Below, one piece after another: positions 8,008 through 16,782 of a stretch of 64,000 nucleotides of DNA (its first letter is position 1; each line of letters starts with the position of its first letter). The notes under the pieces are model-generated. The model saw only the letters and a program-made list of their open reading frames with translations, was not told the origin of the DNA and searched no databases. The stretch lies in the NCBI GenBank assembly GCA_030151165.1, contig JASLEM010000454.1:27125-91124 (forward strand), given 5' to 3'. Source of the stretch: Burkholderiaceae bacterium. GTDB lineage: Bacteria; Pseudomonadota; Gammaproteobacteria; Burkholderiales; Burkholderiaceae. Both the position numbers and the translations under genes were made by a program.

Positions 8008-8394
8008 ATGCGACGCGTCACAGGCATCGGCGGCATCGTCTTCAAGGCCCGGGATCCGGCAGCCCAGCAGGCCTGGTACCGCACCCACCTCGGCATCGAC
8101 GTGCAATCCTGGGGCGGCGCCGCGCTCGACTGGGTCGACGAGGCCGGCCAGCCCGTCGCCGGCACGACCGCGTGGCGCGTCTGCGGCCACGAAGGCGAGG
8201 ACTTCGGCCCCGGCCAGCCGTCGTTCATGGTGACCTATCGCGTGGCGGATCTCCCCGCGCTGCTCGCCGCGCTTCGCGCCGAGGGCTGCACCGTGATCGA
8301 CAAGCTGGACGAGTCCGAGTACGGCAAGTTCGGCTGGGTCGTCGACCCGGAAGGCAACAAGGTCGAGCTGTGGGAGCCGCCGGCAGGCCAGTGA
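8008..8394 (+). CDS. VOC-family (glyoxalase/dioxygenase fold) protein
   Basis: A 128-residue single vicinal-oxygen-chelate domain: ITGIGGIVFK-like first strand, W-Y-x-x-x-L-G-I (AWYRTHLGID, 23-32), and a C-terminal DPEGNKVELWEPP with the usual metal-ligand Glu. The function is unknown; small VOC proteins often bind or detoxify aldehydes, antibiotics or aromatic compounds. The ATG at 8008 is preceded by AGAGG. TATATT at 7972-7977 may be its -10 element. It is divergent from the desaturase and convergent with the histidine kinase. Confidence 0.85.
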   Translation: MRRVTGIGGIVFKARDPAAQQAWYRTHLGIDVQSWGGAALDWVDEAGQPVAGTTAWRVCGHEGEDFGPGQPSFMVTYRVADLPALLAALRAEGCTVIDKLDESEYGKFGWVVDPEGNKVELWEPPAGQ

Positions 8395-8409
8395 CCGCGG
8401 GCGGATGCG

Positions 8410-9741
8410 TCAGCCCGGCGCCACGGCCGCGACGCGCTTCTGCCGATACGTGACCCGCAGCCCGCTGCGCGCGTCGCGCCGCCCGGCCAGCGCGACGCGG
8501 CCGCCGAGCGCCTGCGCCGCGCTGCGCACGATGGCGAGGCCGAGCCCGCTGCCAGGCTGCTGCGAGCCGAGGATGCGGAAGAACGGCTCGAACACGCGCT
8601 CGCGTTGCGGGGCGTCGATGCCGGGGCCGGTATCCTCGACGACGATCACGACGTCCGCGCCGTCGACCTCCACGCTGACGTCCACCGAGCCGCCGGCGGG
8701 CGTGTAGCGCACCGCGTTGTCGACGAGGTTGCGCGCGAGCGCGAACGCGTGCAGCGAGTCGCCGACGATCACCGCCGCATCCAGCCTCGGGCAGCCGAGG
8801 TCGACGCCGCGGGACTCCGCGAACGGCAACGTCTGTTCGACGGCGGAGCGGATGACGGCGTCGAGCGCGAACGGCGCCGCCGCCGCGCCGGCGCCCTGGA
8901 TGCGGGCGAGGCTCAGCAGCTGCTCGATCAGGTCGGACGTGCGGCGCAGGCCGCCCTGCAGGATCGCGAGACGGGCGCGCGCCTCGTCGGGCAGGTCGGC
9001 GTGCGAGAGGTTGTCGGCCTGCACGCGCGTCGCCGCCACCGGCGTGCGCAGCTCGTGCGCGGCGTCGGCGACGAGGCGGCGCTGCAGCTCGAGCGTCGCG
9101 CCGAGCCGGCGCAGCAGGCCGTTGACGGCCTGCACCAGCGGCAGCACTTCCTGCGGCACGTCCGCGGGGTCGAGCGCGCTCAGGTGGCCGTCGTCCACCT
9201 CGTCGAGCTCGCGCGACAGCGACACGAGCCGCGCGAACCCCTGCCGCAGCAGCAGGTGCACCACCAGCAGCAGCACCGGCACGAGCACCAGCATCGGCAC
9301 CAGCGTCAGCATCGCGCCGGACTGGGCCTGCTCGTCGCGCACCGTCTGCCGCTGCGCGACGCCGAAACGCTGGCCGCCCGCATTGCGGCCGACCATCACG
9401 CGCCAGCTCACCCCGTTCGCCTCGATCGATCGCAGGCCGGGCGGCAGGTCGTCGGGCAGCAGCACGTCGATGCGCGGGTCGGGGTCGACGCCGCCCGCGC
9501 CGAGCGGGCGCACGACGAGATGGGTCTCGGCGTCCTCGCCGTCGCGCGGCACGAAGCGCGCCGTGGGCGGCAACGCTGCCTCGGCCGCGAGCAGGCCGGC
9601 GACCTGCTTCAGCAGCGTGTCCTGCAGGTCGTTCGCGTCCTGGTACGCGAGCACGAACGACAGCCCCGCCATCGCCGCGCTGATCGCGACGATGGCGCCC
9701 GCGAGCCACAGGAACAGGCGTCGGCGCAGCGAGGCGTTCAT
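8410..9741 (-). CDS. Sensor histidine kinase, QseC/PmrB type
   Basis: A 443-residue inner-membrane kinase: membrane segments at about 9-33 and 144-165 flank a periplasmic sensor of about 110 residues, followed by HAMP, the H-box ADAAHELRTPVA (phospho-His 229), N-box (RNLVDNAVRYTP), DTGPGID and GSGLGLAIV. The layout is that of the QseC/PmrB/TctE group. The ATG overlaps the response-regulator stop by 4 bases (ATGA), so both are made together. The signal sensed is not evident. Confidence 0.9.
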   Translation of the reverse strand: MNASLRRRLFLWLAGAIVAISAAMAGLSFVLAYQDANDLQDTLLKQVAGLLAAEAALPPTARFVPRDGEDAETHLVVRPLGAGGVDPDPRIDVLLPDDLPPGLRSIEANGVSWRVMVGRNAGGQRFGVAQRQTVRDEQAQSGAMLTLVPMLVLVPVLLLVVHLLLRQGFARLVSLSRELDEVDDGHLSALDPADVPQEVLPLVQAVNGLLRRLGATLELQRRLVADAAHELRTPVAATRVQADNLSHADLPDEARARLAILQGGLRRTSDLIEQLLSLARIQGAGAAAAPFALDAVIRSAVEQTLPFAESRGVDLGCPRLDAAVIVGDSLHAFALARNLVDNAVRYTPAGGSVDVSVEVDGADVVIVVEDTGPGIDAPQRERVFEPFFRILGSQQPGSGLGLAIVRSAAQALGGRVALAGRRDARSGLRVTYRQKRVAAVAPG

Positions 9742-10430
9742 GCGCGGCCCTCGTCGTCGCCGGCGCGCTCGCCCGGCCGCTCGACGCGCCAGCCCAGCCC
9801 GCGCACGTTGCGGATGCGGCGCGCGCCCAGCTTCCTGCGCAGGCCGTGGATGATCACGTCGACGGCGTTGCTCTCGACCTCCTGGCCCCAGCCGTAGATG
9901 CCCTGCTCCAGCTGCGCGCGCGACAGCACCGCCCCGGGACGCAACATCAGCGCCTGCAGCAGCGCGAACTCGCGGCTCGAGAGGTCGATCGCCTCGCCGT
10001 CGACGATCGCCTGGCGCGTCGCGAGCTCCAGCGTCACGACGCCGTTCTGGAGGACCGAGCTGGCCGCGCCCGCGCGGCGCCGCACCAGCGCACGCAGGCG
10101 CGCGAGGAGCTCGCCGACCGCGAAGGGCTTGCCGAGGTAGTCGTCGGCGCCGATGTCGAGGCCCTCGATGCGCTGGTCGACGCCGTCGCGCGCGGTGATC
10201 ACGAGCACGGGCGTCGAGTCGCCGGCCGCGCGCAGGCGGCGCAGCACCTCGAGGCCGTCCTGCCCGGGCAGGCCGAGGTCGAGCAGGATCAGCTCGAACT
10301 CGTGCCGCGCCAGCGCCGCGGAGGCCTGCGTGCCGTCGGTGACCCAGTCGACGGCGTACGACGCGTCGTGCAGCGCCTGCATCACGGCGCGGCCCAGCAT
10401 CGAATCGTCTTCCACCAGCAGCACGCGCAT
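9738..10430 (-). CDS. OmpR/PhoB-family response regulator, QseB/PmrA type
   Basis: A 230-residue protein: receiver domain with acidic pair D8-D9, phospho-acceptor D51, T79 and K101, then a winged-helix DNA-binding domain with SSREFALLQALMLRPG and VDVIIHGLRRKLG. It is first in the operon with its kinase. Upstream on the same strand lies the CTAA-N7-CTAA direct repeat followed after 11 bases by TAGTCT (10471-10502), so it probably activates itself. The same motif precedes the RND operon. Confidence 0.92.
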   Translation of the reverse strand: MRVLLVEDDSMLGRAVMQALHDASYAVDWVTDGTQASAALARHEFELILLDLGLPGQDGLEVLRRLRAAGDSTPVLVITARDGVDQRIEGLDIGADDYLGKPFAVGELLARLRALVRRRAGAASSVLQNGVVTLELATRQAIVDGEAIDLSSREFALLQALMLRPGAVLSRAQLEQGIYGWGQEVESNAVDVIIHGLRRKLGARRIRNVRGLGWRVERPGERAGDDEGRA

Positions 10431-10470
10431 CGAGCCCTTCCTCCGGCCGTTCCATCGGTTCCCGGCGCCA

Positions 10471-10502
10471 AGACTACTGCACCTGCCTTAGCGCACCGTT
10501 AG
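10471..10502 (-). promoter_or_regulatory. Response-regulator box and -10 before the two-component operon
   Basis: On the minus strand CTAACGGTGCGCTAA (10502-10488) is a direct repeat with an 11-bp period, typical of an OmpR-family dimer site. Eleven bases later stands TAGTCT (10476-10471), a possible -10. It lies 41-72 bases before the response-regulator start. Confidence 0.55.
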
Positions 10503-10563
10503 GGCCCCGATCACCGGAGCGACGAGGCGCCTTCAGCTTGGAGACAGCGCCGGGCCCGGCAAC

Positions 10564-10595
10564 CTAATTCTTTCCTAATTCATCGCGCCTAGCCT
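10564..10595 (+). promoter_or_regulatory. Same box on the plus strand before the porin leader
   Basis: CTAATTCTTTCCTAA (10564-10578), an 11-bp direct repeat, is followed after 11 bases by TAGCCT (10590-10595). The architecture is identical to the box before the two-component operon, but on the opposite strand. Transcription would begin near 10602 and run 450 bases before reaching the porin ATG. Confidence 0.5.
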
Positions 10596-11051
10596 CGCGC
10601 CGGACGGCGGTCCATTGCCCGAATAACGACAATGTCATTGCAATTCCAATTGCATTGCGATGACTCGGTTCACCCAATTAATCCGGCGTACCGGCCGTCA
10701 ATTAAGTTATTCGACAGACTCGCCATGAATTGCGGGATAACGAGCACGGCAATTGTCGCCGAATTGACGTGAGTCAAGAGACGGCCTGCCCGGCAGATCC
10801 ACATTAACTCCCGAATCCCGTCGACGGGTCGCCGGCTCCGCTTCAGGAGCGCGAGCGATCCGCGCGAGCTTCGATCGAGTTCCACAGCCCCAGAGACAAC
10901 GCCCGACAACGGCGCCGCATCGCCGGCGAGACGCGGTTCGAACCCGGGTCGCGCCGCCGCATGCCCGACGCCGATGGAAAGGCCTCGCCGACTCATCTGC
11001 TCGGCGGGATTTCCACGGGCCGCAATTTCCATCATTCAAATCGGAGACGAC
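10596..11051 (+). other. Long untranslated stretch before the porin
   Basis: No convincing gene is present. The first 150 bases are clearly AT-richer than the surroundings and hold an inverted repeat TGCAATT-CC-AATTGCA (around 10636). Open frames here have poor codon use and no ribosome site. The stretch may be a long 5' leader of the porin, or code a small RNA. Confidence 0.35.
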
Positions 11052-12632
11052 ATGGCCATGACTTCCCGTTCCAGGAGACTCACGCTCATTGCAGCCGCCG
11101 CCTGCGCGACGTTCGGCAATCCGGCGACCGCCCAGACCAGCAACCAGGAGGTGCTGCAGAAGATCGATCAACTCCAGCAGCAGCTCGACGCCTTGCGCGC
11201 GCAGCTCGCACCCGCCGCAGCGACGTCGGCCAATGCGCCTGCCGCGACACCGCCGATGGCAGCCGCCGCGACATCGTCCACCTCGTCCGGCAACAGCTTC
11301 TTCGAGCGCAAGGCCGGCGACGGCTTCACGCTGCTGACGCGCGGCGGCGAGGCGACGCTGTACGGCGTGCTGGACCTGTCCGCCGACACCTCCAGCAAGG
11401 GCATCTCCAGCCTGCGCGCCGACGGCGCCGCGCCGGTCGGCAACGGCGGCTGGCTGAAGGACATCTCGAGCAACATCTCCTACGTCGGCGTGCGCGGCTT
11501 CCAGTCGCTCGGCAGCTTCCCGGCGCGCTTCGTCTACCAGCTCGAGACGCAGATCGACGTGTCCGCCGCATCGGGCACCAACGGCAGCAACAGCAACACG
11601 AGCGACGTCGTCAAGGGCGGCCTGACCTCGCGCAACAGCTACATCGGCTTCGCGTCGGCCGACTGGGGCGCGGTGAAGATCGGCAAGACCGACGCGCCGT
11701 ACAAGAATTCGACCGCGTCGATGAACCCGTTCGTGGGCACCTGGGGCGACTACGCGGCGATCATGGGCAACAGCGGCGGCGACAACCGCGTCGAGTTCGG
11801 CACGCGCCTCGACCACGCGATCTGGTACGAGTCGCCCAGCTTCGGCGGGGTCAGCGTCAACCTGCTCGTCGCGCCGGGCCAGAACCGCGCCTCCGACAAC
11901 AGCAACCTCGCGGCCGGCGAGGTCGACTGCGCCGGCGGCAACATCCCCGGCAGCGGCGCGACGCCGCAGGCCTGCAACGACGGCGCGTTCGGCACGGCGT
12001 ACAGCGGCAACGTCGCCTATCGCCTCGGCGGGCTGTACGTGACCGGCGCCTACGAGCTGCACAAGGGCGTGAACCGCACGAGCGACCTGCCGACCTTCGA
12101 CCCGCGCGACGTCGCCGACGAGCACGCCGCCAAGGTCGGCGCCCAGTACCACCTCGCCGCGACCGGCACGACCGTCAGCGCGATCTGGGAGCAGTTGAAG
12201 CGCAGCGTGCCCGCCGCGCTGGCGTACCAGAACGAGCGCAGCCGCAACGGCACGTGGCTCGCGGTGAGCCAGGCCGTGACCGACGCCGACTCCGCGCACT
12301 TCGGCTGGGCCCACGCCGGCCGCACGCCGGGCGACCCCGGCCAGCACAACACGCCCGGCGGCGTCGGCCAGGACAACGCGGCGAACCTGTTCGCGTTCGC
12401 CTGGAAGCACCAGGTCGACAAGCAGCTGAGCTTCTACGCCGACTACGCGGAGACGCTCAACCACTTCGCGTCGCACTACGACCTGGGCGCCGGCGGCCGC
12501 GGCGTGACGACCGACTGCCACGACGCCTCGAACCCGGACGGCACCGGGTTCGACCCGAACGGCGACGCGCCGCACTGCTGGGCCGGCGGCCACCTGAAGG
12601 GCTTCAGCATCGGCGCGCGCTACGCCTATTGA
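11052..12632 (+). CDS. Outer-membrane porin with N-terminal coiled coil
   Basis: A 526-residue protein: signal peptide (LTLIAAAACATFGNPATAQ), then a coiled-coil segment rich in Gln/Leu (EVLQKIDQLQQQLDALRAQL), an Ala-rich linker, and a beta-barrel of the Gram-negative porin family (TLYGVLDLS, SSNISYVGVRGFQSLG, TSRNSYIGFASADWGAVKIG) ending in an aromatic residue (ARYAY, last Tyr). Diffusion of small solutes through the outer membrane is the expected role. The ATG at 11052 was chosen for the GGAG site just before it. Its last 7 bases overlap the convergent RND gene. Confidence 0.88.
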   Translation: MAMTSRSRRLTLIAAAACATFGNPATAQTSNQEVLQKIDQLQQQLDALRAQLAPAAATSANAPAATPPMAAAATSSTSSGNSFFERKAGDGFTLLTRGGEATLYGVLDLSADTSSKGISSLRADGAAPVGNGGWLKDISSNISYVGVRGFQSLGSFPARFVYQLETQIDVSAASGTNGSNSNTSDVVKGGLTSRNSYIGFASADWGAVKIGKTDAPYKNSTASMNPFVGTWGDYAAIMGNSGGDNRVEFGTRLDHAIWYESPSFGGVSVNLLVAPGQNRASDNSNLAAGEVDCAGGNIPGSGATPQACNDGAFGTAYSGNVAYRLGGLYVTGAYELHKGVNRTSDLPTFDPRDVADEHAAKVGAQYHLAATGTTVSAIWEQLKRSVPAALAYQNERSRNGTWLAVSQAVTDADSAHFGWAHAGRTPGDPGQHNTPGGVGQDNAANLFAFAWKHQVDKQLSFYADYAETLNHFASHYDLGAGGRGVTTDCHDASNPDGTGFDPNGDAPHCWAGGHLKGFSIGARYAY

Positions 12633-15600
12633 GGCCGGCGCGGCGGCGCTGTCCCGGGCGGATCGCGCCGCATCAAGGTGTAGAACGCCGGCATCGCGAG
12701 CAGCACCAGCGGCAGCTGCACCACCAGGCCGGAGATGATCGCGATGGCCAGCGGCTGCTGCATCTCCGAGCCCTGGCCGATCGCGAAGGCGAGCGGCAGC
12801 AGCGTGAGGATGGCGGCGATCGTCGTCATCGCGATCGGCCGCATCCGGTTCTGGCCCGCCAGCACCAGCGACTCGGCGACGCTGCGGCCCGCCTCCACCT
12901 CGCGCTGCTCCGAGAAGTAGAAGATGCCGACCTCCGTCACGATGCCGATCACCATCGTCATCCCCATCATCGCCGTGATGTTCAGCTCGATGCCGGTCAG
13001 CCAGAGGCCGACGAAGACCGCGGAGACCGACAGCAGCGAGGTCGCGACGATCGCGATGGCGACCGCGAAACGCTCGTAGATGAACAGCAGCAGCACGAAC
13101 ACGAGCACGGCCGCGGCGGCGAACACCTTGACGAGGCCGTCGAACGCGATCTGCTGCTGCGCGTACAGGCCGCCGAGCTCGTAGTGCACGCCGGGCGGGA
13201 TGACGCCCGCGCCCGACAGCATCGTCTTCACGTCCGCCATCACGGAGCCGAGGTCGCGCTGGTCGAGGCGCGCGGTCACCGCGACCATGCGCTTCAGGTT
13301 CTCCTTGTCGATCTCGGGCTGGCCGACCACGGCCTCGATGCGCGCGACACGCGCCAGCGGGAACACGTGGCCGTCCGGCGCGCGGATCGGCAGCACGCCC
13401 ACGTCGTGGGCATTGCGCCGCGACGCCTCCGGCGCCACGACGCGCACGCCGACCGTCTTCACGCCGACGAGCATCTGCGTCGCGACGTTGCCCGCGAGCG
13501 CGTCGGTGGCCGACTGCGCGACCGCCGCCGGATCGACCCCTTCGAGCGCGGCACGCGCGCGGTCGATGCGGATCTCGAGCGCGTCGCCCGCGGGGTTGAT
13601 GCCGTCGCGCACGTCGACCGCGCCGGGCACCTTCGCGAGGCGCGCCGCGATGTCGGTCGCGGTCTTCGAGAGCTGTGCGGCATCGTCCGAGAACAGCTTG
13701 ATCTCGACCGGCTGCGGCACGGCGGTGAGGTCGCCGATCAGGTCCTCCATCAGCTGCGCCATCTCGACCGACAGCCCCGGCACCTCGTGCTCGACCTTCG
13801 TGCGGATCTCCTCCATCACGACGTCGACCGGCCGCCGGCCGCTCGTCTTCAGCCGGATGAAGAAGTCGCCCGAGTTCGCCTCGCTCAGCCCGCCGCCGAG
13901 GCCGGTGCCGGTGCGGCGCGAGAAGGTCTGCACGTCGGGCGTCGCGAGGATGATCCGCTCGACCTGCTTCAGCAGGCGATCCGTCTCGGTGAGCGCCGTG
14001 CCGGGCGCGCTCTTGTAGTCCAGCACGAAGCCGCCCTCGTCGATCGACGGCATGAAGCCCGAGCCGACCTGCGTGAATGCGAAGCCGCCGAGCGCGACGA
14101 GCGGGATCACCGCGACGAACACCCAGGCGGGCCGCGCGACGAGGCGCGTCATCAGCGCGCCGTAGCGCGCGCGGCACCACGCGTTCACGCGGCCGTCGTC
14201 CTCGTGCGCGGTGTCGCGCTCGCCGAGGAAGGCCCCGGCGAGCAGCGGCACGCCGACCGCCGTCACCACGAACGAGATGAACAGGCCGCCGGCCATCGTG
14301 ATCGACAGCGCCTTGAAGAACGCACCCGTCACGCCGGTGAGGAAGGCCAGCGGCGCGAAGATCACGAGCGTCGCCGCGCTGGAGCCGGCGAGCGGCCGCA
14401 GGAACTCGGTGGCCGCGCGACGCACGGTCGCGGCGGCGCCGTCGCCGGCCTGCGCGTCCGCATCGCGCAGGCGGCGGACGATGTGCTCCGTCATGACGAT
14501 CGCGTCGTCGATGATGAGCCCGACCGCCGCCGCCATGCCGCCGAGGGTCATCACGTTGAAGCTGAGCTTCATCAGCGACAGCAGCACCACGGTGATCGCG
14601 AGCACGGTCGGCACGACCAGCACCGCGATGAGCGTCACCTTGAGGCTGCGCAGGAACACCAGCAGCACGATGGCCGCGAGCACGGCGCCGATCAGGATCG
14701 CGTCGCGCACGCTCGCGGCCGACGCGACGACGAGGTCGCTCTGGTCGTACCAGTTCGCGATGCGGATGCCCGGCGGCAGCTGCGGCTGGAGCTGCGCGAG
14801 CGTCTTCTTCACGTCCGTCGCGATCTGCACGCTGTTGCTGCCCGGCTGCTGGTAGATCGACACCAGCACCGCGTCGCGGCCGTCGGCCGTCACGCGCGTC
14901 CACTGTGGCTCCTGCGCGTGGCGGATCGTCGCGACGTCGCGCAGGCGCACGAGGCCCGTGGCACCTTGCGCGACGACCGTCTCGCCGAGGTCGTCCGCCG
15001 TCTTCAGCGACGCGTCGGCCAGCACGAGCAGCAGCTTGTAGCGGTCCTCGAGCTTGCCCGCGGCCGTGACGACGTTCGTCGCCGCGACGGCCTTCGAGAC
15101 GTCGTCGATCGTGAGTCCGAGCGCCTGCAGCTTCGCCGGGTCGACGACCGCGTGGAACTCGTCGACCGCGCCGCCGATCGCGTCCGCGCGCGAGACGCCC
15201 GCGATCCCCGACAGCATCGGCGCGATCTGGTAGTCGGCCACGGTGCGCAGCGTCGCGGGCGAGACCGTCGTCGACGTCAGGCTGTACGCGATGATCGGGA
15301 ACACCGTCGGATCCATGCGCTTGGTGGTGACCAGCGTGCCGGCCGGCAGCGTCGGGCCGATCTGCGCGGTGGCCGCGTTGACCTGCAGCGTCGCGGACGC
15401 CATGTCGGTGCCCCAGTCGAAGCTCACCGAGATCTCGGCCGACCCGCGGCTCGTCGTCGATCGCACGCTGCTCACGCCGGGCACGCGCCGGATCGCCTGC
15501 TCCATCGGCCGCGTGACCGTCGCCTCCATCTGCTCGGCCGGCCGGTCGCCGGCGTCCATCGAGACGACGACGCGCGGGAAGTCGACCGTCGGGAACAGCG

Positions 15601-15703
15601 AGGACGGCAGGCGGAAGGTCGCCACCGCGCCGACGATCGCGGCCACGAGCAGCAGAAACAGCAGCGAGCGACGGTGCTGCGAGGCCCAGTCGCTGAACGT
15701 CAT
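12626..15703 (-). CDS. RND efflux transporter permease, AcrB-like
   Basis: A 1025-residue inner-membrane pump: two repeats, each with one membrane helix, a large periplasmic part and further helices. The fourth membrane segment keeps the proton-relay pair (GLIIDDAIVMTEHI). The corresponding tenth segment reads GIVTEVGIFYFSEQ and has a Glu where AcrB has a Lys, as in metal-type pumps. Substrate is unknown. The start at 15703 overlaps the adaptor stop by 4 bases. It is the last gene of the operon 19242-12626. Confidence 0.92.
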   Translation of the reverse strand: MTFSDWASQHRRSLLFLLLVAAIVGAVATFRLPSSLFPTVDFPRVVVSMDAGDRPAEQMEATVTRPMEQAIRRVPGVSSVRSTTSRGSAEISVSFDWGTDMASATLQVNAATAQIGPTLPAGTLVTTKRMDPTVFPIIAYSLTSTTVSPATLRTVADYQIAPMLSGIAGVSRADAIGGAVDEFHAVVDPAKLQALGLTIDDVSKAVAATNVVTAAGKLEDRYKLLLVLADASLKTADDLGETVVAQGATGLVRLRDVATIRHAQEPQWTRVTADGRDAVLVSIYQQPGSNSVQIATDVKKTLAQLQPQLPPGIRIANWYDQSDLVVASAASVRDAILIGAVLAAIVLLVFLRSLKVTLIAVLVVPTVLAITVVLLSLMKLSFNVMTLGGMAAAVGLIIDDAIVMTEHIVRRLRDADAQAGDGAAATVRRAATEFLRPLAGSSAATLVIFAPLAFLTGVTGAFFKALSITMAGGLFISFVVTAVGVPLLAGAFLGERDTAHEDDGRVNAWCRARYGALMTRLVARPAWVFVAVIPLVALGGFAFTQVGSGFMPSIDEGGFVLDYKSAPGTALTETDRLLKQVERIILATPDVQTFSRRTGTGLGGGLSEANSGDFFIRLKTSGRRPVDVVMEEIRTKVEHEVPGLSVEMAQLMEDLIGDLTAVPQPVEIKLFSDDAAQLSKTATDIAARLAKVPGAVDVRDGINPAGDALEIRIDRARAALEGVDPAAVAQSATDALAGNVATQMLVGVKTVGVRVVAPEASRRNAHDVGVLPIRAPDGHVFPLARVARIEAVVGQPEIDKENLKRMVAVTARLDQRDLGSVMADVKTMLSGAGVIPPGVHYELGGLYAQQQIAFDGLVKVFAAAAVLVFVLLLFIYERFAVAIAIVATSLLSVSAVFVGLWLTGIELNITAMMGMTMVIGIVTEVGIFYFSEQREVEAGRSVAESLVLAGQNRMRPIAMTTIAAILTLLPLAFAIGQGSEMQQPLAIAIISGLVVQLPLVLLAMPAFYTLMRRDPPGTAPPRRPQ

Positions 15704-16782
15704 GGCACGGCGTCCTTCACGGCCATGCCGTCCTGCAGTTCGTAGTTGCCTTCGACGACGACCGGCAGCGCCGCGTTGGCCAGGCCGGAGATCGCGACCA
15801 GCGTGCCGTTGTCCAGCGTGCGCACGACCGCCGCGCGATGCGCCTTGCCGCCGGCGACCTGGTAGACGTAGTCGCCGCGCTCGTCCGTCAGCACCGCGTC
15901 GCGCGGCAGCGCGAGCGCCTGCACGTCGCCCAGCTGCAGGCGCGCCGTCACCTTCATGCCCGGCGCCCACGACGCCGCGAGGCCGCGCGGCAGCAGCGCG
16001 ATGGCGCCGAGCAGCTGCGTCTTCGGGTCGACGGCCGCCTGCACCGCGCTGATCTTCAGGTCGACCGCCGACGCGCTCGCCGACGGCCCGACCGCCTGGC
16101 GCAACGTCACGCGCGTGCCTTCGCGCACGCGTCCGCGGTCGCCCGGCTCGATGCCCAGCACCACGCGCAACACGTCCGCACGCGCGACCTGCAGCACGGC
16201 GGCGCCGGCCTGCACGCGGTCGCCCTGCAGCGCGGCGACGGCCGTCACCACGCCGTCGAACGGCGCCTTCAGCACGCTCGTGCCCTGGCCGCCGCCCTGC
16301 TCGTCGAGCGCCTTCAGCGCGCCCTGCGCGTCGCGCCACGCCTTCTCGGCGGCGTCGACCTGCGACTGCGTCGCCAGGTGCGCGGCCATCAGCTGCTGCT
16401 GCCGATCCCATTCGCGCTTGGCCAGGCCGACGGCGTCGACCGCCTGCTGCCACGCCTGGCGGACGGCCGGATCGGGCACCAGCGTCGCGAGCGCTTGCCC
16501 CTCGGCGACGCGGTCGCCCACGACCACCGACAATTGCGTTACCTGCCCGGCGCGCGCGAAGCTCAGGCCGCTGGCCTGGCTCGCGCTCACCTCGCCCACG
16601 ACATCGAGCGTCTGCGCGACGCCCTGCACGCGCGGCACCTCGCTGCGCACCTGCGCGACCGGCGCCGGCGCGGCGGCGTCCGCGGCCGCGCCGTCGGCCG
16701 CGCCACGGCCCTTCCACCACCCGCCCAGGCCGGCGGCGACGATCACGAGGGCGGCGAGCCCCCAGCCAGTGGAACGCTTCAT
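15700..16782 (-). CDS. RND periplasmic adaptor (membrane fusion protein)
   Basis: A 360-residue protein with an N-terminal signal-anchor (GWGLAALVIVAAGLGGWWKG), a split lipoyl domain (VVGDRVAEGQAL ... KAPFDGVVTAVAALQGDRVQAG), a helical hairpin between the halves and a beta-barrel (GMKVTARLQLGD). Such adaptors bridge the RND pump and the outer-membrane channel. It overlaps both neighbours by 4 bases (ATGA), which supports equimolar synthesis. Confidence 0.92.
   Translation of the reverse strand: MKRSTGWGLAALVIVAAGLGGWWKGRGAADGAAADAAAPAPVAQVRSEVPRVQGVAQTLDVVGEVSASQASGLSFARAGQVTQLSVVVGDRVAEGQALATLVPDPAVRQAWQQAVDAVGLAKREWDRQQQLMAAHLATQSQVDAAEKAWRDAQGALKALDEQGGGQGTSVLKAPFDGVVTAVAALQGDRVQAGAAVLQVARADVLRVVLGIEPGDRGRVREGTRVTLRQAVGPSASASAVDLKISAVQAAVDPKTQLLGAIALLPRGLAASWAPGMKVTARLQLGDVQALALPRDAVLTDERGDYVYQVAGGKAHRAAVVRTLDNGTLVAISGLANAALPVVVEGNYELQDGMAVKDAVP

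Noticed and set aside
10670..11035. Minus-strand ORF of 121 codons in the porin leader
   Set aside because: No ribosome site, odd composition, and it covers the AT-rich control stretch.
10707..15745. Very long open frames antisense to the porin and RND genes on both strands (over 1300 codons)
   Set aside because: Their products are Arg/Ala-rich low-complexity chains with no domain; they mirror the third-position GC bias of the true genes.
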